This document shows positions 35,433 through 44,481 of a DNA stretch of 64,000 nt, piece by piece. Source of the stretch: Permianibacter aggregans (GTDB lineage: Bacteria > Pseudomonadota > Gammaproteobacteria > Enterobacterales > Permianibacteraceae). The position numbers and the translations under genes were made by a program. The notes below the pieces were generated by a model that was not told the DNA's origin, searched no databases, and worked only from the letters and a program-made list of their open reading frames with translations. Location of the stretch: the NCBI RefSeq assembly GCF_009756665.1, contig NZ_CP037953.1, positions 744,001 through 808,000 on the forward strand, written 5' to 3'. Within the stretch, counting starts at the first letter, position 1. The number at the start of each line of letters is the position of its first letter.

Positions 35433-36731
35433 TCAGCGGCGTGGTTTCTTGACGTCGCGCGCTGCACGCGAGCCGGCCGAACCTTCACGACCGGCGTGTG
35501 TGCGTGTGCCGCGATTGCCAGAGGCCTTTTCACTGGCGCGTTTACTGCCACGCAAATCGGTGGCGCGACCGGTTTTTGGTGCCCGCTCTTCGCCGCGACT
35601 ACGCTCGCTTGCCCGGCTCATTGTCATGCTGGCGCTATCGCTGCGCGTACGACGCCGCGGCGACTCCAGCTCAGTTTCCGCATCACGACGCGGCACTTTA
35701 CCAACGCGTTTCGGTTTCGTTTCGGCTTTCGCTTCGCGCTGCTTTTTGATGGCCAGTTTGCGTGCTTCACTTTCACGCAACACCGGTGCCGCGCGACGGC
35801 GACCAGCACTGGCTGAGATGGTTGCCGGCTCTTCAACTGCTTTCAAGGCCTGCTCCAACTTGCTCAGGCGTTTCGCTTTTGGCGCTTCATCATCACGCAC
35901 GCGTCGCTGTTGTTTGCGTTCCTGCTTTTCCTCGGAATGCAGCCGGCCTTTTTCCTGCATCACTTCCTTGCGCCGCTCAGCACGCGAACCCTGCGGTTCC
36001 AAGCCGACAATTGCACAGAGCGCATCGAGCTCTTGTTTATCCAGCTCGCGCATCATGGCTTGCTTCAAACCCGGATCGAGTTGAATCGGTCCGTAGCGCA
36101 CCCGAATCAAACGCGACACGAATAAATTGATTGCCTCGAACATGCGCCGAACTTCACGGGTACGCCCTTCTTTCAGCGTCACGTGATACCAGTGATTGGC
36201 GCCGGTGCCGCCACGGCTTTCAATGCTGTTGAACGCGGCAATACCATCATCCAGCGTCACGCCTTTCAACAGCGCTTTGCGCTGCGCCGGTTGCAACTCG
36301 CCCATGATACGCACGGCGTATTCACGCTCGACTTCATGGCGGGGATGCATCAGACGATTGGCCAGCTCACCGTCATTGGTGAACAGCAGTAGACCGGAGG
36401 TATTCAAATCGAGACGGCCAATGGCAATCCAGCGCGAACCGCGCAAGGTCGGCAGATTGTCGAACACGGTATCGCGCCCTTCCGGATCCTTGCGCGTCGT
36501 TACCTGCCCTTCCGGCTTGTGATACATCAGCACTTTGCGGGTGATCAGCGTTTCCGGTAATAGGCGTAATTTACGGCCATCAAGCCGGATATCATCACGA
36601 ATCGTTACTCGGGCGCCGAGATTGGCGACCTCACCATTGACCGACAAACGGCCTTCGGCAATCCAGGTTTCAATTTCACGGCGGGAACCCAAACCAGAAC
36701 GGGCCAGGGCTTTTTGCAGTTTTTCGCTCAT
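35433..36731 (-). CDS. rluB: 23S rRNA pseudouridine(2605) synthase
   Basis: RluB makes a pseudouridine in 23S rRNA helix 93. The 432-residue protein has an S4 RNA-binding domain (1-60, MSEKLQKALARSGLGSRREIE) and the catalytic GRLDLNTSGLLL motif with Asp108. The catalytic core ends near residue 235. The last 200 or so residues are a low-complexity, Arg/Lys/Ser/Glu-rich tail, a common but variable RluB feature that may bind RNA. ATG at 36731 follows GAAGGAG. It closes the trpS-scpA-scpB-rluB cluster, separated from scpB by a repeat array. Confidence 0.95.
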   Translation of the reverse strand: MSEKLQKALARSGLGSRREIETWIAEGRLSVNGEVANLGARVTIRDDIRLDGRKLRLLPETLITRKVLMYHKPEGQVTTRKDPEGRDTVFDNLPTLRGSRWIAIGRLDLNTSGLLLFTNDGELANRLMHPRHEVEREYAVRIMGELQPAQRKALLKGVTLDDGIAAFNSIESRGGTGANHWYHVTLKEGRTREVRRMFEAINLFVSRLIRVRYGPIQLDPGLKQAMMRELDKQELDALCAIVGLEPQGSRAERRKEVMQEKGRLHSEEKQERKQQRRVRDDEAPKAKRLSKLEQALKAVEEPATISASAGRRRAAPVLRESEARKLAIKKQREAKAETKPKRVGKVPRRDAETELESPRRRTRSDSASMTMSRASERSRGEERAPKTGRATDLRGSKRASEKASGNRGTRTHAGREGSAGSRAARDVKKPRR

Positions 36732-36872
36732 CGCGAACTCCTTCTTCATCAGGGAATACCAGCTGCTCACGCAGCGAGTGGGCCGAATGGCTCGGCGATT
36801 GAAATCAGTATAGATGCTTCTGTGATAGCAATACGGTTGCTTGTCTATCCGGCTCCGTCCAATGGCTATGGG

Positions 36873-37095
36873 TCCAGACTCATCCGGACAACCCTGAACC
36901 ATGAACGGTGTGTGCGAATGAGTTCGCACCTACCTCGTTTTTCCAGATTCACTCGGTCTCGATAGTAGATCCGGATTTATTCGGACACCCCCGAACCATG
37001 ACCGGTGAGCGAATGAATTCGTACCTACCTCGTTATTCCAGATTCATTCGGTCTCGGTAGTAGGTCCGGATTTATCCCGGACAACCCCGAACCAT
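36873..37095. repeat. Tandem repeat array, units of about 96 bp
   Basis: The 400-base gap between rluB and scpB contains no gene. Units start at 36873, 36970 and 37065 (spacing 97 and 95), the third truncated after about 31 bases. Each has a TCCGGA-like dyad, then CCCGAACCATGA, then CGAATGA(A/G)TTCG forming a small hairpin (GTGCGAA/TTCGCAC in the first unit), then ACCTACCTCGTT and TTCCAGATTCA. The units are about 85% alike. It may be an intergenic repeat family of this genome or a duplication of a regulatory element. Confidence 0.8.
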
Positions 37096-37133
37096 AATGA
37101 TTTGCTTATCGAATTTAAGCGGAACCAATCCGA

Positions 37134-37913
37134 TCAATGCACCGAACCAGATGGCGGCAGCTCGTCCTCTTCATCGCTATCACTGTCCCGCTCGGCAACG
37201 CCCGACTCTTCCATGGCTGCTTCCAGCGCTTGCTGTTGTTCCATGATCGCCACGGCCTTTTCCAGCTCGGCATCTTCCGGCTTTTCGCTGGCGCCGGTTT
37301 GCCGGGCTTCTTCAAAGTTCAGCTCGACGTTCAGGTTGTCCAGGTCTTTCAGCTCAGCGAGTGACGGCAATTCTTCCAGACTTTTCAGGTTGAAGTAATC
37401 GAGGAATTGCTTGGTGGTCGCATACAGTGCCGGGCGACCCGGCACATCACGATGACCAACGACGCGCACCCATTCGCGTTCCATCATGCTCTTGATCGTT
37501 TGCGAGCTAACGGAAACGCCACGAATCTCTTCGATTTCACCACGGGTGATTGGCTGACGGTAAGCAATCAATGCCAAGGTTTCCAGTGTCGCACGGGTGT
37601 ATTTCTGCGGTTTTTCCTCCCACAGACGGGCGAGATAAACGGCGTAGTCCTGCTTGGCCTGGAAACGGAATCCGCTGGCGACTTCTTTCAGCTCGACACC
37701 GCGCAGCTGGCATTCGACGGCAATACGCTCCAGCGCTTTTTGCACGTCTTCCTTGCTCGGCTTTTCAAAATCGTCGAACAGGTTGATCAAGTCATCAACG
37801 GTCAAGGTGCGACCGGCGACCATCAGCGCTGCCTCGATAATCTGCGGCAGTTTTTCGGCATCGATCGCGACGTATTCGCGCTCGACGATTAACTCATTTT
37901 GCTCTTCGCTCAT
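37134..37913 (-). CDS. scpB: Segregation and condensation protein B
   Basis: ScpB, with ScpA and SMC, forms the bacterial condensin that organises and segregates the chromosome. The 259-residue protein has the paired winged helices with LETLALIAYRQPITRGEIEEIRGVSVSSQTIKSMMEREWV and GRPALYATTKQFLDYFNL. The C-terminal 70 residues are Glu-rich and disordered. It overlaps scpA by four bases. Many gammaproteobacteria use MukBEF instead; presence of ScpAB implies an SMC-type condensin here. Confidence 0.95.
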   Translation of the reverse strand: MSEEQNELIVEREYVAIDAEKLPQIIEAALMVAGRTLTVDDLINLFDDFEKPSKEDVQKALERIAVECQLRGVELKEVASGFRFQAKQDYAVYLARLWEEKPQKYTRATLETLALIAYRQPITRGEIEEIRGVSVSSQTIKSMMEREWVRVVGHRDVPGRPALYATTKQFLDYFNLKSLEELPSLAELKDLDNLNVELNFEEARQTGASEKPEDAELEKAVAIMEQQQALEAAMEESGVAERDSDSDEEDELPPSGSVH

Positions 37914-38767
37914 TGCACTTTAGCTCTGACATGAATCGGGCCAAACAATTCGGACTGAATCACTTCCACCAGCGATTCACGCGACAGTTCCATGATCGCC
38001 AGGAACGTCACAACCACCCCCATCCGCCCTTCTTCGATGGTAAATAAATCCTGAAACTCAGTGAAATGCACCTGCGACAAATGCTCCAGCACCTTGCTCA
38101 TCCGCTCGCGCACCGACAGCACTTCTTTCTGCACATGGTGGTGAGTGAACATTTCCGCACGACGCAGCACATCACGCAGCGACAGCAGCACTTCTTTCAA
38201 CTCCACTTCCGGCAGCGGTTTGTGCAGTTCCAGGTTCGGCGTATCGGAGCTCGCCAGGTAAACATCGCGACCGGTACGCGGTAATTCGTCGATATCTTCG
38301 GCCGCTTTTTTGAAGCGCTCGTATTCCTGCAAGCGACGCACCAGTTCGGCACGCGGATCTTCTTCTTCGCCTTCTTCGCTTGGCGGCCGCGGCAGCAGCA
38401 TCCGTGATTTGATTTCAGCAAGCACGGCGGCCATGACCAGGTATTCGGCCGCAAGCTCCAGATTCATCGCCTTCATCATTTCGACGTATTCGATGTACTG
38501 TTTGGTGATTTCGAACATCGGAATATCGAGAATATCGATGTTCTGACGGCGAATCAGGTACAGCAGCAAATCGAGCGGGCCTTCGAAGGCCTCGAGAAAT
38601 ACCTGCAGCGCATCCGGCGGGATGTACAGATCTTTCGGCATCTGCATGACCGGCTGGCCATGCACTAGCGCAAACATTTCTTCCTGCACGCCCTGCGGCG
38701 GCACGACTTCCGGTGGCGCTCCATCGGGCGCCAATACCGGAACATCGCTAACTTCATCTGTACTCAT
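37910..38767 (-). CDS. scpA: Segregation and condensation protein A
   Basis: This 285-residue kleisin bridges the SMC heads. The family start of the domain, FEGPLDLLLYLIRRQNIDILDIPMFEITKQYIEYV, lies at about 58-92, and a C-terminal winged helix includes VVTFLAIMELSRESLVEVIQSE. An extra N-terminal stretch of about 55 residues, Pro/Val/Glu-rich, precedes the domain and may be disordered. It overlaps scpB and follows trpS by 39 bases. Confidence 0.95.
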   Translation of the reverse strand: MSTDEVSDVPVLAPDGAPPEVVPPQGVQEEMFALVHGQPVMQMPKDLYIPPDALQVFLEAFEGPLDLLLYLIRRQNIDILDIPMFEITKQYIEYVEMMKAMNLELAAEYLVMAAVLAEIKSRMLLPRPPSEEGEEEDPRAELVRRLQEYERFKKAAEDIDELPRTGRDVYLASSDTPNLELHKPLPEVELKEVLLSLRDVLRRAEMFTHHHVQKEVLSVRERMSKVLEHLSQVHFTEFQDLFTIEEGRMGVVVTFLAIMELSRESLVEVIQSELFGPIHVRAKVQ

Positions 38768-38806
38768 GATTCTTCCTGCAACCGCGAATGACTCTGCACG
38801 GTCTGC

Positions 38807-40018
38807 TTACCAATAGGAAAGGCCCATCGCTTCGCGCACATCCTGCATCGTTTCGCGCGCGACTTCGCGAGCCCGCTCACCGCCTTCGGCGATGATGTTC
38901 TTGACCAATTGACGATTATCGTCGAATGCTTTCGCCCGCTCACAAAAACCCTGGGTTTCCGCAACAACGGCATCAATGACCGGTTGCTTGCATTCGATAC
39001 AACCGATACCGGCCGATTTACAACCGGTTTGCACCCAGGTTTTCACTTCTTCCGGCGAATAAATTTTGTGGAATTCCCAGACCGGGCATTTTTCCGGATC
39101 GCCCGGATCGGTTCGTCGTACCCGCGCCGGATCGGTAGGCATCTTGCGGATTTTCTGCTCAATGTCTTTCGGCTCTTCACGCATCGCGATGGTGTTGCCG
39201 TAGCTCTTCGACATTTTGTTGCCGTCGAGACCCGGCATTTTCGATACCGGTGTCAGCAGCGCATCCGGTTCCGGCAGAATGATCTTGCCGCCACCTTCCA
39301 AATAACCGAGCAGTCGTTCGCGATCACCCAATGAAATGCCGGTTTGATCGAGCACCAGCGCACGAGCAGTATCGAGCGCTTCCTCATCGCCTTCCTGGTT
39401 GAACTTGCGACGCAAATCTTCATACAGTTTGGCGTTTTTTTTGCCCAATTTTTTGATCGCTGCTTCGGCCTTTTCTTCATAGCCCGGCTCTTTGCCGTAA
39501 GCGTGGTTAAAACGGCGGGCAATTTCGCGCGACATTTCAATATGCGGCACCTGATCGGCACCGACCGGCACGTATTGCGCCTTGTAAATCAGGATGTCAG
39601 CAGCTTGCAGCAATGGGTAGCCAAGGAAGCCATGCGTGGCCAAATCCTTGTCGCGCATTTTCTCCTGCTGCTCTTTGTAAGTCGGCACCCGCTCCAGCCA
39701 CGGCAGAGGCGTGTTCATCGACAGCAACAAATACAACTCGGCATGCTCAATCACCTGCGACTGAATAAACAGCGTCGCCGCGCCTGGGTTGATGCCGGCG
39801 GCCAACCAGTCGACGATCATGTCCCAGCTATTGGTTTCGATATCGCGGGTGTTGTCGTAACTGGTGGTCAGGGCATGCCAGTCAGCAGCGAAGAAAAAGC
39901 ATTCGTATTCGTGCTGCAGTTGGGCCCAGTTTTTCAGTACGCCGTGATAGTGACCAAGATGTAGTCGCCCCGTCGGCCGCATGCCGGAGAGCACGCGCGG
40001 GGTGCCGGAAATGGACAA
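38807..40018 (-). CDS. trpS: Tryptophanyl-tRNA synthetase
   Basis: The 403-residue protein is TrpRS, with RPTGRLHLGHYHGVLKNW (HIGH equivalent HLGH at 20-23) and KMSKSYGNTI. It is longer than the 334-residue E. coli enzyme, like the Pseudomonas form, with additional segments around GKKNAKLYEDLRRKFNQEGDEEA and a C-terminal CIECKQPV stretch. The start is TTG at 40018 with CAGGAG six bases upstream; longer in-frame readings add unlike residues. Confidence 0.95.
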   Translation of the reverse strand: MSISGTPRVLSGMRPTGRLHLGHYHGVLKNWAQLQHEYECFFFAADWHALTTSYDNTRDIETNSWDMIVDWLAAGINPGAATLFIQSQVIEHAELYLLLSMNTPLPWLERVPTYKEQQEKMRDKDLATHGFLGYPLLQAADILIYKAQYVPVGADQVPHIEMSREIARRFNHAYGKEPGYEEKAEAAIKKLGKKNAKLYEDLRRKFNQEGDEEALDTARALVLDQTGISLGDRERLLGYLEGGGKIILPEPDALLTPVSKMPGLDGNKMSKSYGNTIAMREEPKDIEQKIRKMPTDPARVRRTDPGDPEKCPVWEFHKIYSPEEVKTWVQTGCKSAGIGCIECKQPVIDAVVAETQGFCERAKAFDDNRQLVKNIIAEGGERAREVARETMQDVREAMGLSYW

Positions 40019-40211
40019 GATAAGCTCCTGATTGAAAGAGGATTTTCCACAAGGCGCAAAGAGGCGCCAAAAGCAAGCGAGCATTATAACGGGCGAGCCA
40101 GCCGGCGCCAGTGCGGCGAGCGATCACGCCAATGCCAGCCATTCCGGCTGTGACCGCTGTTCCAGAAGTGGCTATGCTTAAGGCCATGGACGCCGCCGTT
40201 ACGACCGCCTG

Positions 40212-41468
40212 ATGAATATTGATCTCGAATTGCTGAAAAGCTTCGCCATCGCGCTGGCCATCGGTGCGCTGGTTGGTGTCGAGCGCGAGAAATACCGCGA
40301 CAAGAGCGGCACCGCCGCCGGACTGCGCACCTTTTCGCTGATAGCGCTCAGCGGCGCGCTGGCCGGCTGGCTCGGGCAGACCATGGACCAGAGCTGGCTA
40401 CTGCTGTTCGGCTTGGTCGCCCTGACCATCATTATCATGGCACCGCGCTTTCTGTCTTCTGGTGAGCAGGATTCCGGACTGACTACGCTGGTCGCGGCCA
40501 ATATCGTCTACCTGCTCGGCGCCACCGTGCTGACTGGCTACACCGAGATTGCCATCGCGCTCGGTGTTACCGTCTCGGCCTTGCTGGCGTTTCGCGAGCC
40601 CTTGCATGGCATCGTGCACAAAATCGGCACCGATGATCTGTTTGCCGGGCTGAAACTGCTGATCGCCACGTTCATCATCCTGCCGATTATCCCGAACGAA
40701 ACCCTGGACCCATGGGAGGCCTTCAACCCGTTCAAGGTCTGGCTGCTGGCGATTCTGATCTCGGCGCTGTCGATGGTCGGTTATGTTGCGATGCGTCTGC
40801 TCGGCAGCCGCAAAGGCATTGCCGCCACCGGTTTGTCCGGCGGCATGGTGTCTTCTACGGCGCTGACGCTGGCGCTGGCCCGGCGCAGCAGCATCGACGG
40901 CAAAAGCGCCGCCCATCGCTTGACGACGGGCATTCTGCTGGCCTGGACGGTCATGTACATGCGCATGCTGATTGCCGTGACGTTGATTTTCCCGCCGTTG
41001 CTGAAGGTCTTATCCGGCCCTTGTTTGGTTTTGGCTGCGGCGTGCGCCGGTATTGCCTGGTATCACTGGCGTCAGGATGAAAGCGATAGCGAAGAAAAAG
41101 CGGTCGACGTGAAAAACCCGTTCAGTCTCTGGCAGGCCACCCAGTTCGCGCTGGTGTTCGCGGCGATCATGTTTATCGTGCGGCTCAGCGAACACTACCT
41201 GCCGCCTTCATCGATTTATGGTGTCGCCAGTCTCGCCGGTTTGGTCGATGTCGATGCCATCACGCTGTCGATTTCCAGCTCGGCCAAGGATGGCAGTCCG
41301 ATAGGCCAGGCCGCCATCGCTATTTTGCTTGCCTCGCTCGCCAACACCCTGACCAAAGCCGGAATGGTTGTCGCGCTTGGCGACCGCAGCCTGCGCCGGC
41401 CGGTATTGCTCGCCAGTGCCGGCTTGCTGGTACTGACGATAGCCGCCATAGGATGGATTGCCTCATGA
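40212..41468 (+). CDS. MgtC/SapB family membrane protein with DUF4010
   Basis: The 418-residue protein has an N-terminal MgtC-like domain with the motif ALVGVEREKYRDKSGTAAGLRTFSLIALSGAL and a C-terminal DUF4010 domain (about 180-418) of further transmembrane segments. MgtC proteins affect intracellular magnesium survival and membrane potential; for this two-domain type the function is not known. It is divergent from trpS and overlaps the next small gene by four bases. Confidence 0.88.
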   Translation: MNIDLELLKSFAIALAIGALVGVEREKYRDKSGTAAGLRTFSLIALSGALAGWLGQTMDQSWLLLFGLVALTIIIMAPRFLSSGEQDSGLTTLVAANIVYLLGATVLTGYTEIAIALGVTVSALLAFREPLHGIVHKIGTDDLFAGLKLLIATFIILPIIPNETLDPWEAFNPFKVWLLAILISALSMVGYVAMRLLGSRKGIAATGLSGGMVSSTALTLALARRSSIDGKSAAHRLTTGILLAWTVMYMRMLIAVTLIFPPLLKVLSGPCLVLAAACAGIAWYHWRQDESDSEEKAVDVKNPFSLWQATQFALVFAAIMFIVRLSEHYLPPSSIYGVASLAGLVDVDAITLSISSSAKDGSPIGQAAIAILLASLANTLTKAGMVVALGDRSLRRPVLLASAGLLVLTIAAIGWIAS

Positions 41469-41704
41469 CTGCCACGCCCTGCCCGATTTGCGGCACGCCG
41501 TATCAAGACCATTGCCCGTTCGATGTGCCACGCGCACAAGCGCCTTGGCTGGCCGATTACGACAAGCTACCGAGCGGTGAAATGAGCCGGCAGCGGCATC
41601 AGTTGCAGTTGGCACGCTGGAGCCTGCATCACCCGCAAGAAATATCAACCAACGCCGAGCGGCAGTACCGGAAGCTGGTGCGTGATGCCTGGGGTGAACC
41701 CTAA
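41465..41704 (+). CDS. Small zinc-ribbon-like protein
   Basis: This 79-residue protein has a Cys-rich start, PCPICGTPYQDHCPFD (Cys6, Cys9, Cys17, His16), then a basic helical region (GEMSRQRHQLQLARWSLHHPQE). It overlaps the MgtC gene by ATGA, so it is translationally coupled. No family is recognised; a role with the membrane protein is possible but unproven. Confidence 0.6.
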   Translation: MTATPCPICGTPYQDHCPFDVPRAQAPWLADYDKLPSGEMSRQRHQLQLARWSLHHPQEISTNAERQYRKLVRDAWGEP

Positions 41705-41722
41705 TCGCAAGCGACCAAAACC

Positions 41723-42475
41723 TTACTGCCAGTCTTCCAAGCCGTATTTGTCGAGAATTTTTTTCAGCTCACCGGAGGCGCGCAAGTCGCGAATGCCCTT
41801 GTCGAGAATCGCGACATACTGCTTTGATGTCGGCTTCGCTGGCGAGCAGGCGATATACATCGGTGTCGGTTCACCAAATTGGCCGGCCATGACGATCTGA
41901 TCCTGTACGCCCATTTCCTTGATCTTGGCTCGTACCACCGGCACTGAATCCAGCGTTGTCACGATACGACCGGCCAGCAGTTTCTTGATGTTCTGCTCCA
42001 GTGCATTGTCCGCGCTGATCGACTGCACCGACAGCCCCGGCTGTTTGATGAATTCGTCAAAATCCTCGCCGTAGGAATAGCCGCCGATGATGCCAATCGA
42101 AACGTTTCGCAAATCCTCAAGATTGCCGGTGTAGCGGAACGGCGTGCCTTTCTTGACGAAAAACGCCTGGGTATCCAGGCCGAGATGCTGATCACCGTAT
42201 ACAAAATCCGGCGCATCTTCCTTATAGGCGCCGACTGCACAGTCGATTTTGCCGGCACGCACTTCGGCGACCGCGCGCTCCCAAGGCATATTGGCATAAT
42301 CAATGCTATGGCCGGCCGCGGCGAACGCCTTGTCCGCCACTTCAATCATATAGCCAGGGTTGGCCGAGCCGGGCTCACCATTCATCGGAAACCAGACATC
42401 GGCCCGCAGCGTGACTTGATCGGCATGGCTGAGTGCACTGCACAGAACGGCCAGTAACAGAACGCATTTGTTCAT
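41723..42475 (-). CDS. Periplasmic solute-binding protein, copy 1
   Basis: The 250-residue protein has a signal peptide (cut after about residue 18, ALSHA) and the SBP_bac_3 fold of amino-acid-type binding proteins: LRADVWFPMNGEPGSANPGYMIEVADKAF at the start, IIGGYSYGEDFDEF in the middle, KYGLEDWQ at the end. It is about 65% alike to the gene downstream in the window (42550-43302), so the two are a tandem duplication. No ABC permease or ATPase is adjacent, so the protein may be an orphan binding protein or a sensor-type periplasmic protein. Confidence 0.88.
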   Translation of the reverse strand: MNKCVLLLAVLCSALSHADQVTLRADVWFPMNGEPGSANPGYMIEVADKAFAAAGHSIDYANMPWERAVAEVRAGKIDCAVGAYKEDAPDFVYGDQHLGLDTQAFFVKKGTPFRYTGNLEDLRNVSIGIIGGYSYGEDFDEFIKQPGLSVQSISADNALEQNIKKLLAGRIVTTLDSVPVVRAKIKEMGVQDQIVMAGQFGEPTPMYIACSPAKPTSKQYVAILDKGIRDLRASGELKKILDKYGLEDWQ

Positions 42476-42549
42476 GTTCCACCTCGAAGGCTGAGCGAGC
42501 TACCCGGAAAAGATAGTTCAGCGACGCCAACCTCGCCACCGTGACCAGC

Positions 42550-43302
42550 TTACTGCCAGTCTTCGAGACCGTAGCGCTGCAGAATGACTTGCAGCTCACC
42601 GGAGGCGCGCATCGCGCGAATACCTTCATCCAGCAACGTGACATAGTGTTTCGATGTCGGCTTTGCCGGTGAGCAGGCGATATACGTTGGCGTCGGCTCA
42701 CCAAACTGGCCGGCCATAACCACCTGGTGTTGCAAGCCCAAATCCTTGAGCTTTGCTTGCATGACAAATGTTGATTCCAATGTCGCGTCGATACGGCCGG
42801 CCAGCATCTTGCGAATATTCTGCTCCAGTGCGTTGTCATCATTCATCGGCTCCGAGATGGCGCCACTGAGCTGAATCAAGCGCTCGTATTCCTCACCGTA
42901 GGCATAACCGCCAATGACACCGATGCGCAATCCGCGCAGATCCTGCGCTTGTCCCTGGTAACGAAACGGATGGTCGCGGCGAACAAAAAACGCCTGAATG
43001 TCCATACCAAGCGGTTCTTCACCGAACACAAAATCCGGCGTGTCGATCCAGTATGCGCCAACAACACAATCGGCCAGACCTTCGCGCACATCGCGTACCG
43101 CGCGCACCCAAGGCTGATTGCCGTAGTCAAGTTGATAGCCGGCGGCGCCGAAGACTTTTTCGGCAACCTCGATCATGTAGCCGGGCCGACTTGCGCCCGC
43201 CTCACCATTCATCGGAAACCAGACGTCGGCACGCAAGCTAATCGACTCCGCGCCGGCAACGGAGCCCATCAGCAGAGCCAGACTCAAGCACAGTGTGCGC
43301 AT
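42550..43302 (-). CDS. Periplasmic solute-binding protein, copy 2
   Basis: This 250-residue paralogue has its own signal peptide (MRTLCLSLALLMGSVAGA) and the same SBP_bac_3 plan. The two copies share the start LRADVWFPMNGE, GYMIEVA, AGRI, QFGEPTP-YIACSPAKPTSK and the end YGLEDWQ, and have the same length. Differences concentrate in the ligand-contact half (for example DDNALEQNIRKML and IGVIGGYAYGEEYERL), which would change specificity. It is 75 bases upstream of copy 1. Confidence 0.88.
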   Translation of the reverse strand: MRTLCLSLALLMGSVAGAESISLRADVWFPMNGEAGASRPGYMIEVAEKVFGAAGYQLDYGNQPWVRAVRDVREGLADCVVGAYWIDTPDFVFGEEPLGMDIQAFFVRRDHPFRYQGQAQDLRGLRIGVIGGYAYGEEYERLIQLSGAISEPMNDDNALEQNIRKMLAGRIDATLESTFVMQAKLKDLGLQHQVVMAGQFGEPTPTYIACSPAKPTSKHYVTLLDEGIRAMRASGELQVILQRYGLEDWQ

Positions 43303-43387
43303 AACGACCCAGGCGTTACGTCATCGGTTGCTATTCAACATAGTCCAACTTGGAAACGGCCACCAGAACGACAGCCGGAAATAATTT

Positions 43388-43834
43388 TTACAGTGGCAAA
43401 CGGTAATGCCGCTCGCCGTCGGCATCGACTTCACCCGGTAACCATCCCTGACGCAGATAAAACCGATCAGCACGAGTATCGATAGCGGTGCTCAATTTGA
43501 GTTCAACAAAACCGCGTCGGCGGGCATCGTCCACCAGCACCTGCATCAAGCGCTTGCCAATGCCGCGCTGCTCAGCGGTCGGGTCGACAAACAACGCCCA
43601 AACCGAGCCGTTTCGATAATCAACAATGCTGAGCCCAAGTATCTGGCCCTGATCTTCACAGACCCAACCTTTGCCAAACTCCTGCAAATACGGCACATAC
43701 ATTTCCGGCGTGACTTTCGCCGGATTCGACAAGACATTTTCTTTGACGGCCATGCGCACCCGGTGCATCGCCGGAATATCGGCGACCGTTGCCACACGAT
43801 AACTAAGCGCCCAATCAGAACAGGCTGTCTTCAC
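43388..43834 (-). CDS. GNAT-family N-acetyltransferase
   Basis: The 148-residue protein has the acetyl-CoA motif EQRGIGKRLMQVLVDDARRRGFVELKLSTA and the C-terminal FYLRQGWLPGE pattern of GNAT enzymes. The acetyl acceptor is unknown. The start is uncertain: GTG at 43834 gives a run into the domain and overlaps the end of yciO; a longer in-frame reading would begin at 43885. It lies in the conserved rnm-yciO region. Confidence 0.8.
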   Translation of the reverse strand: MKTACSDWALSYRVATVADIPAMHRVRMAVKENVLSNPAKVTPEMYVPYLQEFGKGWVCEDQGQILGLSIVDYRNGSVWALFVDPTAEQRGIGKRLMQVLVDDARRRGFVELKLSTAIDTRADRFYLRQGWLPGEVDADGERHYRLPL

Positions 43835-44453
43835 GATGAAATGCACTCGCGTCGCCGTCACCTTCGCGCACCAATACCGGCACACCTTCGGTCAAATCGA
43901 CGATGGTTGTCACGCCATTACCGCAATAACCACCATCGACAACGATATCGACCTGGTTACCGACCGTCTGGTGAATTTCGTACGGGTCGGCACCGAGTTC
44001 AGTGCTGTCAGGCAACACCAGCGACGTGGTCTGAATCGGTTCTCCGAGCGCATTCAGCAACGCCTGGGCAATCCGATTGTCCGGCACGCGAATACCGATG
44101 GTTTTGCGCTTGTCATGTTGCAGGCGTTTCGGCACTTCTTTGGTCGCCCGCAGAATGAACGTATACGGACCGGGCGTATGCGCACGCAACACCCGGTAGG
44201 CCGGATCGTCGATGCGGGCGTAATTGGAAATTTCCGACAAATCCTTGCAGGCCAGCGTGAAATGGTGGTGCTTGTCGAGGCCACGCATAAAACGCACGCG
44301 ATCGGTGGCACCTTTATCGTCCATGCGCCAGCCGACCGCATAGCCGGTATCGGTCGGATAAATGATGACGCCACCTTGGCGAATCACATCCGCCACCTGT
44401 TCGATCAGGCGGTCTTGCGGGTCTTGCGGATGCACCTGTATCAGTCGGCTCAC
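43815..44453 (-). CDS. yciO: YciO, Sua5/YrdC-like protein
   Basis: The 212-residue protein aligns with E. coli YciO throughout (GGVIIYPTDTGYAVGWRMDDK, FTLACKDLSEISNYA, TPGPYTFILRATKEVPKRL, KRKTIGIRVPDNRIAQALL, VVDGGYCGNGVTTIVDLT). The family relates to the threonylcarbamoyl-AMP synthase TsaC/Sua5, but YciO's in vivo role is less certain. Start GTG at 44453 with GGAG six bases upstream. It precedes the GNAT gene and follows rnm, as in other gammaproteobacteria. Confidence 0.93.
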   Translation of the reverse strand: MSRLIQVHPQDPQDRLIEQVADVIRQGGVIIYPTDTGYAVGWRMDDKGATDRVRFMRGLDKHHHFTLACKDLSEISNYARIDDPAYRVLRAHTPGPYTFILRATKEVPKRLQHDKRKTIGIRVPDNRIAQALLNALGEPIQTTSLVLPDSTELGADPYEIHQTVGNQVDIVVDGGYCGNGVTTIVDLTEGVPVLVREGDGDASAFHREDSLF

Positions 44454-44481
44454 GCGACACTCCGGCAAATCAATGGATGGG

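Noticed and set aside
36873-37095. CRISPR array
   Set aside because: The units are near-identical across 95 to 97 bases, with no short direct repeat alternating with unique spacers, and no cas genes are near.
41723-43302. Pseudogene or assembly duplication of the solute-binding protein
   Set aside because: Both copies are full length with distinct signal peptides and diverged ligand regions, so they are separate genes.
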